DNA of 54,662 nt, from NCBI GenBank assembly GCA_015060965.1, contig SUXN01000018.1:1-54662 (forward strand), written 5' to 3'. Below the pieces are notes generated by a model, which had not been told where the DNA came from, searched no databases, and saw nothing but the letters and a program-made list of their open reading frames with translations. This stretch comes from Bacteroidales bacterium (GTDB lineage: Bacteria; Bacteroidota; Bacteroidia; Bacteroidales; Bacteroidaceae). Both the position numbers and the translations under genes were made by a program. Positions within the stretch are counted from its first letter, which is position 1. Every line of letters begins with the position of its first letter. Below are positions 45,988 through 53,452 of this stretch, one piece after another.

Positions 45988-46617
45988 TTATTTATAAACT
46001 CGGGCAGGATTATTTGTCATGTCCACAAGACGTTGGGCAATCTTATCCCAATCAAAAGCCTCGTTTGTCATAATGACCGATTCTTCAAAGTTTATATCAT
46101 CAAAATAGACAAGGGATTTAACCGGCATCAAAACATTTGAATTAGGATACTTTGCCAAATAGAACTGTAACATTTCATCCAATGAATACATTGTTGACAA
46201 AGTCGCAATATCTATAAAATCTTTTATTCGTGTGCCATTATGTGAAATGGCATCTAATTTCATTGCAATTATATCAGGAATACTTTCTAAACGGACACCA
46301 TCAATAATATCGGGGGCTTTGATATGCGGGTAATTAAAACGTATGCAGTCAATCATTATACCATCTATAAAGCCTTTCAATGTCTGTCCACGTTCAAAGG
46401 CAACTTTCATCGCATACTTTTCTACCAGCATCTCGCGCAATTCCACAATATTGAATTCTTCTTTTGTAAAGAAGTCAAGGTCAATACTCTTTCTATGTCC
46501 AATGCGGAGAGCAAGTGCAGTGCCACGAACAAGATTGAATGATGACATTAGCGGTTCACTTTGCAACTTTCTCAAAAGTTCCAATGTCCTCGGTTCGACT
46601 GTCTGTGTCTGCAACAT
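45988..46617 (-). CDS. AbiEii/AbiGii-type nucleotidyltransferase toxin
   Basis: The 209-residue protein belongs to the AbiEii family of nucleotidyltransferase-like toxins. The core reads RGTALALRIGHRKSIDLDFF (residues 31-50), giving the S44-x-D46-x-D48 metal-binding acids; the first Gly of the usual GGT is Arg31. The KLDAISHNGTRIKDFIDIA segment (about 118-136) is the conserved second motif. Related toxins transfer nucleotides to tRNA or other targets and act in type IV toxin-antitoxin or abortive infection systems. The start is preceded by a strong AAGGAGG site, unusual for this phylum, and overlaps the end of the upstream ORF by 46 bp. Confidence 0.88.
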   Translation of the reverse strand: MLQTQTVEPRTLELLRKLQSEPLMSSFNLVRGTALALRIGHRKSIDLDFFTKEEFNIVELREMLVEKYAMKVAFERGQTLKGFIDGIMIDCIRFNYPHIKAPDIIDGVRLESIPDIIAMKLDAISHNGTRIKDFIDIATLSTMYSLDEMLQFYLAKYPNSNVLMPVKSLVYFDDINFEESVIMTNEAFDWDKIAQRLVDMTNNPARVYK

Positions 46618-46892
46618 CTTAATTCCTCCTTTTTAAGTTTGAAAGCCAGACAAACAAAATTTATATCTATCGGACTCAAATACGGAATGCTTTTAATCAC
46701 TTCACGGAATCCAGTTTTTCCACCATACATGTCAAATGCAGCATAGTAATCTTCGGGGCAGCCAAGTTCAATCACACGTTGCACAACAAGCGTACGTGAA
46801 CCCTGCCAATCAAAGTCCTTCAAATCATACTCCCACAACAATGCAGGATTAAGACTGTGTCCGTTTTGAATATAATTGTCAAGTATTACCAT
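46572..46892 (-). CDS. Putative antitoxin (DUF6922-like) of the AbiE pair
   Basis: The 106-residue protein starts MVILDNYIQNGHSLNPALLW and contains WEYDLKDFDWQGSRTLVVQRVIELG, typical of small Bacteroidetes proteins encoded directly upstream of AbiEii-type toxins. The family name is from memory and less sure than the toxin. The last 15 residues overlap the toxin start in another frame and are Cys/Arg-rich, so they may not be conserved. A matching promoter (46913-46944) lies just upstream. As a first gene in a toxin operon it would normally be the antitoxin; here it has no clear DNA-binding helix-turn-helix. Confidence 0.75.
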   Translation of the reverse strand: MVILDNYIQNGHSLNPALLWEYDLKDFDWQGSRTLVVQRVIELGCPEDYYAAFDMYGGKTGFREVIKSIPYLSPIDINFVCLAFKLKKEELRCCRHRQSNRGHWNF

Positions 46893-46912
46893 ACAGTATC
46901 ATCTACTTGGAG

Positions 46913-46944
46913 CAAAGGTAGCACATTTCCAACAAAAAAACAAA
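46913..46944 (-). promoter_or_regulatory. Promoter of the AbiE-like operon
   Basis: On the minus strand TTTG (46941-46944), 20 bp, and TACCTTTG (46913-46920) match the Bacteroidetes consensus fully. The start codon lies 21 bp downstream of the -7 box. Confidence 0.7.
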
Positions 46945-47067
46945 CAGCATAACACCATGCAGCAAGTCTCTCTTTCAATACACATAAAATCCCCCGAAAC
47001 AACCTTTTAACAACAAACAGTTCAGAAGGGATTTATTAAATTCTTTTTATGGAGCTAACACTCCGCA

Positions 47068-48423
47068 TTACAGCAGCCTTTTCCTGCTTGTGACAAAATA
47101 CGCCACAACCATCACAAACGTGGCAATCTCGCTCAGCGGCATGGCAAGCCATATTCCTTTGATGCCTAATGCGCCGGGGAGGAGCATGAAGCAAGGGAGC
47201 ATGAAGATTACTCCGCGCAGGAGGGCAAAGATTATCGCGGGTTTGGCGCGTTCTATGCTCTGGAAGTAGCCCACTGCAACAAGGTTCATGATGAAGAAGA
47301 GGAAACCTATCGCAAAATAAGGGAAGCCGCTGATTGCTATCTGCGCAGCGGTCTCTGTTGTCGGTATGAAGAGTCCGACAAGCTGACCGGGGAACATTGT
47401 GAAGGCAACGATTGAGAGCAGTGAGCCCACTACTGCCGTACGGCAGGAGATTGCCAGTGCTTCGGCAACGCGGTCCTTGCGGCCGAGGCCATAATTGAAA
47501 CTGACGATTGGTTGTGCCGACTCGGCAATGGCGTTGCCGAACATGAAGACGAACGGAAGATAGTAGCACGCGACACCGAAGGCGCCCACGCCTGCATCGC
47601 CCAGATACTCCATGAAGACCTGATTGCCTATGAACATAAGCATTGCCATTGTCACCTCGCTGAACAGCGCAGGGAAGCCTATCTTGCACTGGTAGGCGAT
47701 GTTGCGCACTGTGAGGGCCATGCTCTTCATGCTCATCTTTATGCGGTAGAGAGTGAGTGTCTTGGCACTGAAAAGGATGTAGGACACCGCCATGACGCCA
47801 CCGACAACAGTGCTTAACGTTGATGCGATAGCAGCGCCTTTAACGCCCATGCCGAGGGGGAAAATAAAGAGCCAATCGAGCAGCATGTTGAGCGCTGCGG
47901 GAACAACATTACACCACATGGCGTACTTGGGCGCACCGTCGAGACGAATGATGAACAGGCCTATAATCGACCACACCATGAACACGGCCGAAGGTATGAG
48001 ATAAACCATATAATCGCGTACAAGCGGCAGCAGTGAGGGCGAGGCACCTAACCACAGCGAGATGCGCTCGGGTATTGCAAGCACAAGCGCAGTAACGGCA
48101 AGGACAAAGAGTCCCGAGAAGAGCATTGCCTGTGTGGTGTTGATGCGTGCGGCCTTGGTGTTCTCTTTAGAGAGGTGTATTGAGGCAACGACGGAGGCGC
48201 CCATTCCCATCATGAGCGCAAAGCCCGAGAGTACAAGAAAAATAGGATAGCAGATGTTTATCGCAGCTATTCCGTGACTGCCCACACCCCACCCCACGAA
48301 CATGCCGTCGGCCACCGTCAACAGCGACCAGCTTGCCATGCCCATCAATGTGGGGAAAAATATCTGTCTGAAAAGTCTGGAAACCTTTACCGTTCCAAAA
48401 TCAATATCATCTCTGCCTGACAT
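47068..48423 (-). CDS. MATE family multidrug/metabolite efflux protein
   Basis: The 451-residue protein has twelve hydrophobic segments in two halves of about 220 residues, as in MATE exporters, which use Na+ or H+ gradients. Typical motifs are the N-terminal FPTLMGMASWSLLTVADGMFVGW and the mid-protein PIVSFNYGLGRKDR. The C-terminal LSEIATFVMVVAYFVTSRKRLL region is duplicated at 45847-45915. A TATTTTTG box at 48447-48454 lies 24 bp upstream. The substrate is unknown. Confidence 0.93.
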   Translation of the reverse strand: MSGRDDIDFGTVKVSRLFRQIFFPTLMGMASWSLLTVADGMFVGWGVGSHGIAAINICYPIFLVLSGFALMMGMGASVVASIHLSKENTKAARINTTQAMLFSGLFVLAVTALVLAIPERISLWLGASPSLLPLVRDYMVYLIPSAVFMVWSIIGLFIIRLDGAPKYAMWCNVVPAALNMLLDWLFIFPLGMGVKGAAIASTLSTVVGGVMAVSYILFSAKTLTLYRIKMSMKSMALTVRNIAYQCKIGFPALFSEVTMAMLMFIGNQVFMEYLGDAGVGAFGVACYYLPFVFMFGNAIAESAQPIVSFNYGLGRKDRVAEALAISCRTAVVGSLLSIVAFTMFPGQLVGLFIPTTETAAQIAISGFPYFAIGFLFFIMNLVAVGYFQSIERAKPAIIFALLRGVIFMLPCFMLLPGALGIKGIWLAMPLSEIATFVMVVAYFVTSRKRLL

Positions 48424-48446
48424 AATATATGTTTTATACTATTGTA

Positions 48447-48454
48447 CAAAAATA
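48447..48454 (-). promoter_or_regulatory. Putative -7 box of the MATE gene promoter
   Basis: On the minus strand TATTTTTG matches TAnnTTTG, 24 bp upstream of the start codon. The -33 position falls into the first units of the minisatellite at 48468-48530. Confidence 0.5.
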
Positions 48455-48467
48455 GCTTTAATCTATT

Positions 48468-48530
48468 CTCTGTACTCTGTACTCTGTTATCTGTACTCTG
48501 TTATCTGTACTCTGTCATCTGTTATCTGTA
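48468..48530. repeat. Minisatellite with 7/14-bp units
   Basis: The region is built from CTCTGTA (48468-48474, 48475-48481) and CTCTGTTATCTGTA (48482-48495, 48496-48509), then a longer variant 48510-48530. It contains the stop codon of the GNAT gene (48515-48517) and reaches to 14 bp from the -7 box of the MATE gene, so a change in copy number could affect both. Confidence 0.9.
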
Positions 48531-49009
48531 CTCTTTTGATACGCATCGCGTTGGTCGCCGTTGGCGAGGTATATTACACCGCAATACTCAAAGCCGTAAG
48601 CGCGCAGGATATGGTGCATGATTACGTTGTCGCGGTGGGTATCGATGCGCACTGTGCCGGTGCGCTCAAAGGCCCAGTCGAGCAGACGACGGGCGCATCC
48701 TTTGCCGGGCACACCAACCGCAATGCGATGAATTACATAATAAGGTTCATCATTGAGCCACGCACCGCCCTCTATTACCGAATATGTAGGGTCTGGCCCA
48801 GGAATGAATGCCATAGTTGCAACAATAGTATCATCATCACACATTACATAGCACACTCCCGCATCAATATCCTTGCGCACTATCTCCTCCGAAGGGTAAC
48901 CGCTGCCCCACTGGTGCATGTTCCCGCTTGCGCGCATAATACTCTTAGCACAATCAAAGATGTGCATCAGCGCAGGGATATCATTATATGTTGCTTTGCG
49001 AATGTTCAT
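48515..49009 (-). CDS. GNAT family N-acetyltransferase
   Basis: The protein of about 164 residues has the GNAT fold: MNIRKATYNDIPALMHIFD at the start, VIHRIAVGVPGKGCARRLLDWAF with the acetyl-CoA loop (VGVPGKGCARRLL, close to Q/RxxGxG/A), and IDTHRDNVIMHHILRAYGFEYCGVIYL with the conserved late segment. I prefer the ATG at 49009 over 49045, because the fold begins there. Its last codons (KSTDNR) are encoded by the minisatellite, so the C-terminus is young or variable. The substrate is unknown. The MATE gene follows in the same direction. Confidence 0.88.
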   Translation of the reverse strand: MNIRKATYNDIPALMHIFDCAKSIMRASGNMHQWGSGYPSEEIVRKDIDAGVCYVMCDDDTIVATMAFIPGPDPTYSVIEGGAWLNDEPYYVIHRIAVGVPGKGCARRLLDWAFERTGTVRIDTHRDNVIMHHILRAYGFEYCGVIYLANGDQRDAYQKSTDNR

Positions 49010-49020
49010 AATATTCAATC

Positions 49021-49090
49021 TGTCATTTTGACGTACGAGGACCAACGGTCGACGCTTGCAGGGGCTAAAGTCAAAAATCTCTGTAATAGC
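49021..49090. repeat. Partial dispersed repeat with a 33-bp nested insert
   Basis: The head TGTCATTTTGACGTACGAGG is a diverged relative of the palindromic repeat. At 49042-49074 it carries the same 33-bp block as 42767-42799 with three base differences. After it AAATCTCTG continues the repeat; no matching tail is seen. Confidence 0.8.
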
Positions 49091-49112
49091 ACATCACGTA
49101 ATCATTTGCCGT

Positions 49113-49220
49113 AAGACTCGCGATGAATATAACATCATTGACTCATCTTGCTGTTAGCAAGACTCGCGATGAATATAGCATCATTGACTCATCTTGCTGT
49201 TAGCAAGACTCGCGATGATG
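49113..49220. repeat. 46-bp tandem repeat between GNAT and TIR-WD40 genes
   Basis: Two complete 46-bp units (49113-49158 and 49159-49204) differ by one base (AATATAACATC against AATATAGCATC). A third starts at 49205 and runs out after 16 bases into a hairpin ATGATGCTTGCC/GGCAAGCATCAT (49215-49240) that includes the TIR-WD40 stop codon at 49237-49239. Confidence 0.9.
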
Positions 49221-49236
49221 CTTGCCCCGGCAAGCA

Positions 49237-51528
49237 TCATTCAAGGCTGTATTCAGCTTTCTCCTCATCGGTTAATGACCAATCATGCTCCGGGTCGTTG
49301 AGGTATTTGTCAATAAGTTCCTCTAAGGGCTGGAATTCCCATACCCTTGCGGTGTTATCACTTGATGCTGTTACGATATATCTTCCATCAGGGCTGAATT
49401 GGGCGGAGTTGACAGGACTTTCATGCTTTAACGTCTCGGTAACAGGTTCTCCTGTCTTGGCATCCCACACCCTTGCGGTGTCGTCCAATGATGCCGTTAC
49501 AATATATTTCCCGTCAGGGCTGAATTGGGCGGACTTGACCCAATTTTCATGCTTTAACGGCTCGGTAACAGGTTCTCCTGTCTTGGCATCACACACCCTT
49601 GCGGTGTTGTCACTTGATGCCGTTACAATATATTTCCCGTCGGGGCTGAATTGGGCGGAGTTGACCCAATTTCCATGCTTTAACGGCTCGGTAAGCTGTT
49701 CTCCCGTCTTGGCATCCCACACCCTTGCGGTGTTGTCATAAGATGCCGTTACAATATATTTCCCGTCAGGGCCGAATTGGGCAGAGTAGACAGAACCTTC
49801 ATGCCTTAACGGCTCGGTAAGCTGTTCTCCCGTTTTTGCGTCCCACACCCTTGCGGCGTTGTCATAAGATGCCGTTACAATATATTTACCGTTGGGGCTG
49901 AATTGGGCGGAGTTGACATAATCTTCATGCTTTAACGGCTCGGTAAGCTGTTCTCCCGTCTTGGCATCCCACACCCTTGCGGTGTTGTCATATGATGCCG
50001 TTACAATATATTTACCGTCAGGGCTGAATTGGGCGGAGTTGACACCATCTTCATGCTTTAACGGCTCGGTAACAAGTTCTCCTGTCTTGGCATCCCACAC
50101 CCTTGCGGCGTTGTCATAAGATGCCGTTACAATATATTTACCGTTGGGGCTGAATTGGGCGGAGTTGACCCAATATTCATGCTTTAACGGCTCAGTAACC
50201 GGTCCTCCCGTCTTTGCATCCCACACCCTTGCGGTGTTGTCCCATGATGCCGTTACAATATATTTTCCGTCAGGGCTGAATTGGGCGGAGTAGACATTAT
50301 CTTCATGCTTTAACGGCTCGGTAAACAGCTTTCCCGTTTTTGCATCCCACACCCTTGCAGTGTTGTCACTTGATGCCGTTACAATATATTTCCCGTCAGG
50401 GCTGAATTGGGCGGAGTTGACACCTAGTTCATGCCTTAACGGCTCTGTAATAGGTTCTCCAGTCTTGGCATCCCACACCCTTGCGGTGTTGTCCAATGAT
50501 GCTGTTACGATATATCTTCCATCAGAGCTGAATTGGGCGGAGTTGACATCTAGTTCATGCCTTAACGGCTCTGTAATAGGTTCTCCAGTCTTGGCATCCC
50601 ACACCCTTGCGGTGTTGTCATAAGATGCCGTTACAATATATTTTCCGTCAGGGCTGAATTGGGCGGAGTTGACCCGATTTACATGCTGTAGAATGCTCCG
50701 GCTGTATATTCCCTCCTTCTGAGGTTTATCACAATCCCTCAGCATTATTTCAGCTTCTGGCACATAGGGTCTGTCCAAGTTCTTCAAATCCTTCGGCAAA
50801 GCATAAAGTGCCATGCGTAATGCCTTGGTTATATTACCTCTGTCATATTCCTTTTGTGCTTCGCTTGCAATATACTTGGATTGGGATATCAACAATTTAT
50901 TCTGTTTTTCTTTTATCTCATTGTTGGCCCGATAGAAATATCCGCTGATAAGCATAGAAACAACGACCATAAAAGCAGCTATGGTACCCCATATGATACG
51001 GCGTTTTTTCTGCTCGCGTGTATGACGTTGCCAGAGAGTGTCGAAACGCAGGCCGAACATTCGGGCCAGTATCTTTATGGCGGCAGCCTCTCGCCCTATT
51101 TCATTGACATTTGCAGCAAGAAGTTCTTTGTTACCCTTCATGTTGAGTAGCGCTTCGGGATAACATTCCGTTGCTTCATCTCCCGAAAATGGAACTCCTT
51201 CAATTACATATGGAATTATGCGGTCGGCACGACCAGAATCAATGAAAGATTGTGCTTCTTTACAAACCCAAGGACTCTTGGCGCTTCGTGGAGAGCATAC
51301 AATAATAAGCCACTGGGAGTCATTGAGAGCTTTGTTTATCTCTTCTGCCAATATTCCAGGTGTCAGGTCTGTAACATCTCGGAATATAGGACGTACATTC
51401 TTTGGCAAATCTGTACGCCCGTTCAAGTTAGTGGGGAAACGGTAATGCTCAAGTTTATCCTGCAGCCATTTTGCCTGCTTTTCATCTTCGCGTTTGTAGC
51501 TTATGAATGCATAATATCTCTTATCCAT
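49237..51528 (-). CDS. TIR domain, membrane segment and 11 near-identical WD40 repeats
   Basis: The 763-residue protein starts with a TIR domain (residues 4-165): YYAFISYKREDEKQAKWL, the BB-loop region FRDVTDLTPG and SPWVCKEA, in which E91 is placed like the catalytic Glu of NAD-cleaving TIR enzymes. A membrane segment (178-199) follows KKRR. A helical linker (200-281) leads to 11 WD40 repeats of 42 residues (282-735), each with SAQFSPDGKYIVTAS and DNTARVWDAKTG; the last is shorter, and a 28-residue acidic tail ends the protein. DNA repeats lie at 49324-50685. Differences concentrate at residues 2-4, 22 and 35-37 of the unit. Probably an immune-type sensor; that is inference. Its promoter is at 51552-51583. 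Confidence 0.93.
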   Translation of the reverse strand: MDKRYYAFISYKREDEKQAKWLQDKLEHYRFPTNLNGRTDLPKNVRPIFRDVTDLTPGILAEEINKALNDSQWLIIVCSPRSAKSPWVCKEAQSFIDSGRADRIIPYVIEGVPFSGDEATECYPEALLNMKGNKELLAANVNEIGREAAAIKILARMFGLRFDTLWQRHTREQKKRRIIWGTIAAFMVVVSMLISGYFYRANNEIKEKQNKLLISQSKYIASEAQKEYDRGNITKALRMALYALPKDLKNLDRPYVPEAEIMLRDCDKPQKEGIYSRSILQHVNRVNSAQFSPDGKYIVTASYDNTARVWDAKTGEPITEPLRHELDVNSAQFSSDGRYIVTASLDNTARVWDAKTGEPITEPLRHELGVNSAQFSPDGKYIVTASSDNTARVWDAKTGKLFTEPLKHEDNVYSAQFSPDGKYIVTASWDNTARVWDAKTGGPVTEPLKHEYWVNSAQFSPNGKYIVTASYDNAARVWDAKTGELVTEPLKHEDGVNSAQFSPDGKYIVTASYDNTARVWDAKTGEQLTEPLKHEDYVNSAQFSPNGKYIVTASYDNAARVWDAKTGEQLTEPLRHEGSVYSAQFGPDGKYIVTASYDNTARVWDAKTGEQLTEPLKHGNWVNSAQFSPDGKYIVTASSDNTARVCDAKTGEPVTEPLKHENWVKSAQFSPDGKYIVTASLDDTARVWDAKTGEPVTETLKHESPVNSAQFSPDGRYIVTASSDNTARVWEFQPLEELIDKYLNDPEHDWSLTDEEKAEYSLE

Positions 51529-52021
51529 AATAATGCTGTGATTGTGTACAACAAATATACACCATTTCCCTCAAGCAAGCAAACAGGAATTTCTATTACC
51601 AAACAGCCTTTTTATCGTTAAACAATATTAATTTTATTGTTTTTCTTTCTATTTTTATTGTTTTGCGATAAATTTGATATACATTTGCAGTGAGCAGAGA
51701 TTCCTCACTACGTATCGGAATGACAAAACATAGTTTTGTTATCGACGAGTTTTGCTGTGAACGTTGCGGGTTGCACTCCCTCCCCTCAGTCGGCAAGCCG
51801 ACAGTAAATTCCTCCCCTGTTTTTAGGGGAGGTGCCCATAGGGCGGAGGGGTATGGGGCTGTTGAAAGTGATGCCCCGCGGTGCACTAAAAGCAAAACGA
51901 GTCAATGACATTGCAAATACAGAATGGCAAAACAAAGCATTGTTTTGGACCGGCCCGTGGTACTTAAGCTGCAGCAGAGGATTAAGCCTGCATTATTTAC
52001 CGTTTATAAACACTCAAAATT
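51529..52021. other. Intergenic region between divergent TIR-WD40 and DUF2975 genes
   Basis: The TIR gene promoter is at 51552-51583. Positions 51690-51760 hold a half repeat ending GGAATGACA followed by the hairpin module AAAACATAGTTTTGTTATCG, an inverted copy of the module at 43-80. Positions 51770-51860 hold a GC-rich dispersed element (CTCCCTCCCCTCAGTCGGC, hairpin TCGGCAAGCCGA, then GGGGAGGTGCCCATAGGGCG). The 100-codon frames seen here are repeat-driven and not genes. No clear promoter for 52022 is visible. Confidence 0.65.
51552..51583 (-). promoter_or_regulatory. Promoter of the TIR-WD40 gene
   Basis: On the minus strand TTTG (51580-51583), 20 bp, and TATATTTG (51552-51559) match the Bacteroidetes consensus TTTG-N19-21-TAnnTTTG. 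The ATG at 51528 is 24 bp downstream, so the gene has its own promoter. Confidence 0.7.
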
Positions 52022-52501
52022 ATGGAAACAAAAGGTTACAAAGGAATGATGGGAGTGACAATCTTCGCGTCGTTATTGTGTATTGTGAGTATTGTATGGA
52101 TTCTTTGCCAGAGCTATTTCATCAGCACAAGCAGCGGTGAGGGCTGCATTGTGTGGCACGATGATCTCTACCCTCTCCAAGCGGGGATATTCATTGGACG
52201 TCTTGTGTTCAAGACTCTTTTCTACGCATTGATTATGGCGTTCCTCTTCAAGCAATTAAAGGCTATAAAAGACGGAATGCTTTTTCCGCGTGAGAATGTA
52301 AAGATAATGTACACCATCGCAGTGTGCTACCTCATTGGCAACCTGTGCGATGATAACATATCGACAGCCTTGATCTGTGAAGACAACGGGGCGTTTGTAA
52401 TAAACAGCGACACATTGCTCTATGCCGCATTGCTTGTGATTTTTGCACTTATATACAAGGTTGCGGTAAAAGTAAGCGAGGAGAATAATTTAACGATATA
52501 A
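52022..52501 (+). CDS. DUF2975-like membrane protein (159 aa)
   Basis: The protein has four predicted membrane segments (about residues 10-30, 53-75, 97-115 and 132-150) separated by short loops, the layout of DUF2975 proteins such as YoaS of Bacillus. The segment FKQLKAIKDGMLFPRENVK after the second helix is typical of this family, and the end reads VSEENNLTI. DUF2975 genes are usually followed by a small Xre-type regulator, as here three genes later in the same operon. The role is unknown; a regulator-anchoring or signal-sensing membrane part is plausible. Confidence 0.82.
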   Translation: METKGYKGMMGVTIFASLLCIVSIVWILCQSYFISTSSGEGCIVWHDDLYPLQAGIFIGRLVFKTLFYALIMAFLFKQLKAIKDGMLFPRENVKIMYTIAVCYLIGNLCDDNISTALICEDNGAFVINSDTLLYAALLVIFALIYKVAVKVSEENNLTI

Positions 52502-52519
52502 TTCTGTACCACATCTATT

Positions 52520-53230
52520 ATGAATGAGAATATGAAAGAGGAGAAAACATCTACAAAAAGAATCAAGCGCATTATAAATATTTTTGCCGCCATCTGGTCA
52601 ATAGTACTTGTTGCTGCAGTGATTTATCTTCGCATCAAGAGTGACATACCGGCAGTCCTGCTGTATATGTGTATGGGAGTCGTATATGTAGGGGGGTTGC
52701 TGGCATTCCAGAAGGTTCTTGAGCACAGCCGTATGAAAAAAGAGTTTGAAGAGGCCAATCGCGAATGCGAGGAAGAGGAGGAAGGCAAGAGCGCCGTTGA
52801 CGAGAAGCCGGACCACTCAACTCTGACGATAGTAGCCCTGATAGGATTCTTCATTGCAATATCCGGTTGTGTTGATACTGTAAGTGACATGATCACAGCG
52901 TCTGCCAATGGTATTACGCTGCAAGGATATCTGCCACAATGTGTAGAGATACTTACGTTGCTGATATGTTGTACGTTCATTGCTGTTATCTTATACAACG
53001 TTTCAAAAAGGCGCGTTTTCAGCAACCGTAATTCCTTTTGCATATATGGCGTTGGAGCTACTATTATGATAAGCACTCTGTTGCAAAATGAATGCTGGGA
53101 AACGACAACGATGCTGCCGAACGGAAATGTGACATTTTACTATATGCTTTTCGGTACATTCATCATCTTTTTCGGTCGCTTGTTCGACATTGCAATCAAG
53201 TTAAAAAAGGAACAGGACCTCACTATATAA
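52520..53230 (+). CDS. DUF2975-related membrane protein with an acidic linker (236 aa)
   Basis: The protein has four to six membrane segments: two near residues 20-40 and 45-65, and four-helix-like stretches near 105-125, 140-160, 170-190 and 205-225. A hydrophilic loop at about 67-100 is very acidic (EEEEEGKSAVDEKPD). The C-terminus IAIKLKKEQDLTI repeats the ending of the preceding protein (EENNLTI), so I infer it is a diverged paralogue. It starts 18 bp after the first DUF2975 gene and 12 bp before the regulator gene. Confidence 0.75.
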   Translation: MNENMKEEKTSTKRIKRIINIFAAIWSIVLVAAVIYLRIKSDIPAVLLYMCMGVVYVGGLLAFQKVLEHSRMKKEFEEANRECEEEEEGKSAVDEKPDHSTLTIVALIGFFIAISGCVDTVSDMITASANGITLQGYLPQCVEILTLLICCTFIAVILYNVSKRRVFSNRNSFCIYGVGATIMISTLLQNECWETTTMLPNGNVTFYYMLFGTFIIFFGRLFDIAIKLKKEQDLTI

Positions 53231-53242
53231 ATAACTCCAATC

Positions 53243-53452
53243 ATGGCTATTATAGTAAATGTAGATGTCATGCTTGCGAAGCGCAAGATGACCTCGGGCG
53301 AGCTTGCCGAAAAGGTAGGGATTACCCAGGCAAACCTCTCGATACTGAAGACAGGAAAGGCTAAAGCCGTACGTTTCAGCACTCTCGATGCACTGTGCAA
53401 GGCGCTCGACTGCCAGCCGGGTGATATTCTTGAATACAGAGAAGAGGAATGA
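53243..53452 (+). CDS. Small Xre-type helix-turn-helix regulator
   Basis: The 69-residue protein is a single Cro/C1-type DNA-binding domain with MLAKRKMTSGELAEKVGITQ (first helices and turn), NLSILKTGKAKAVRFSTLD (recognition helix) and ALCKALDCQPGDILEY. It matches the YozG-type regulators that accompany DUF2975 genes. As the third gene of this operon it may control the operon itself. It overlaps the next gene by four bases (ATGA), so their translation is coupled. Confidence 0.9.
   Translation: MAIIVNVDVMLAKRKMTSGELAEKVGITQANLSILKTGKAKAVRFSTLDALCKALDCQPGDILEYREEE

Noticed and set aside
47036..47689. 217-codon frame inside the MATE gene
   Set aside because: It lies within the MATE coding region in another frame and is rich in Arg, Cys and His without any domain.
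49113..49220. 46-bp direct repeats as a small CRISPR or att site pair
   Set aside because: The units are directly joined without spacers, and there is no integrase or cas gene nearby.
49324..50685. Possible CRISPR array
   Set aside because: The 126-bp periodic pattern is an in-frame WD40 coding repeat; there are no short spacers.
51832..52140. 102-codon frame upstream of the DUF2975 gene
   Set aside because: It starts in a dispersed GC-rich repeat and runs into the DUF2975 gene in another frame; no protein features are seen.
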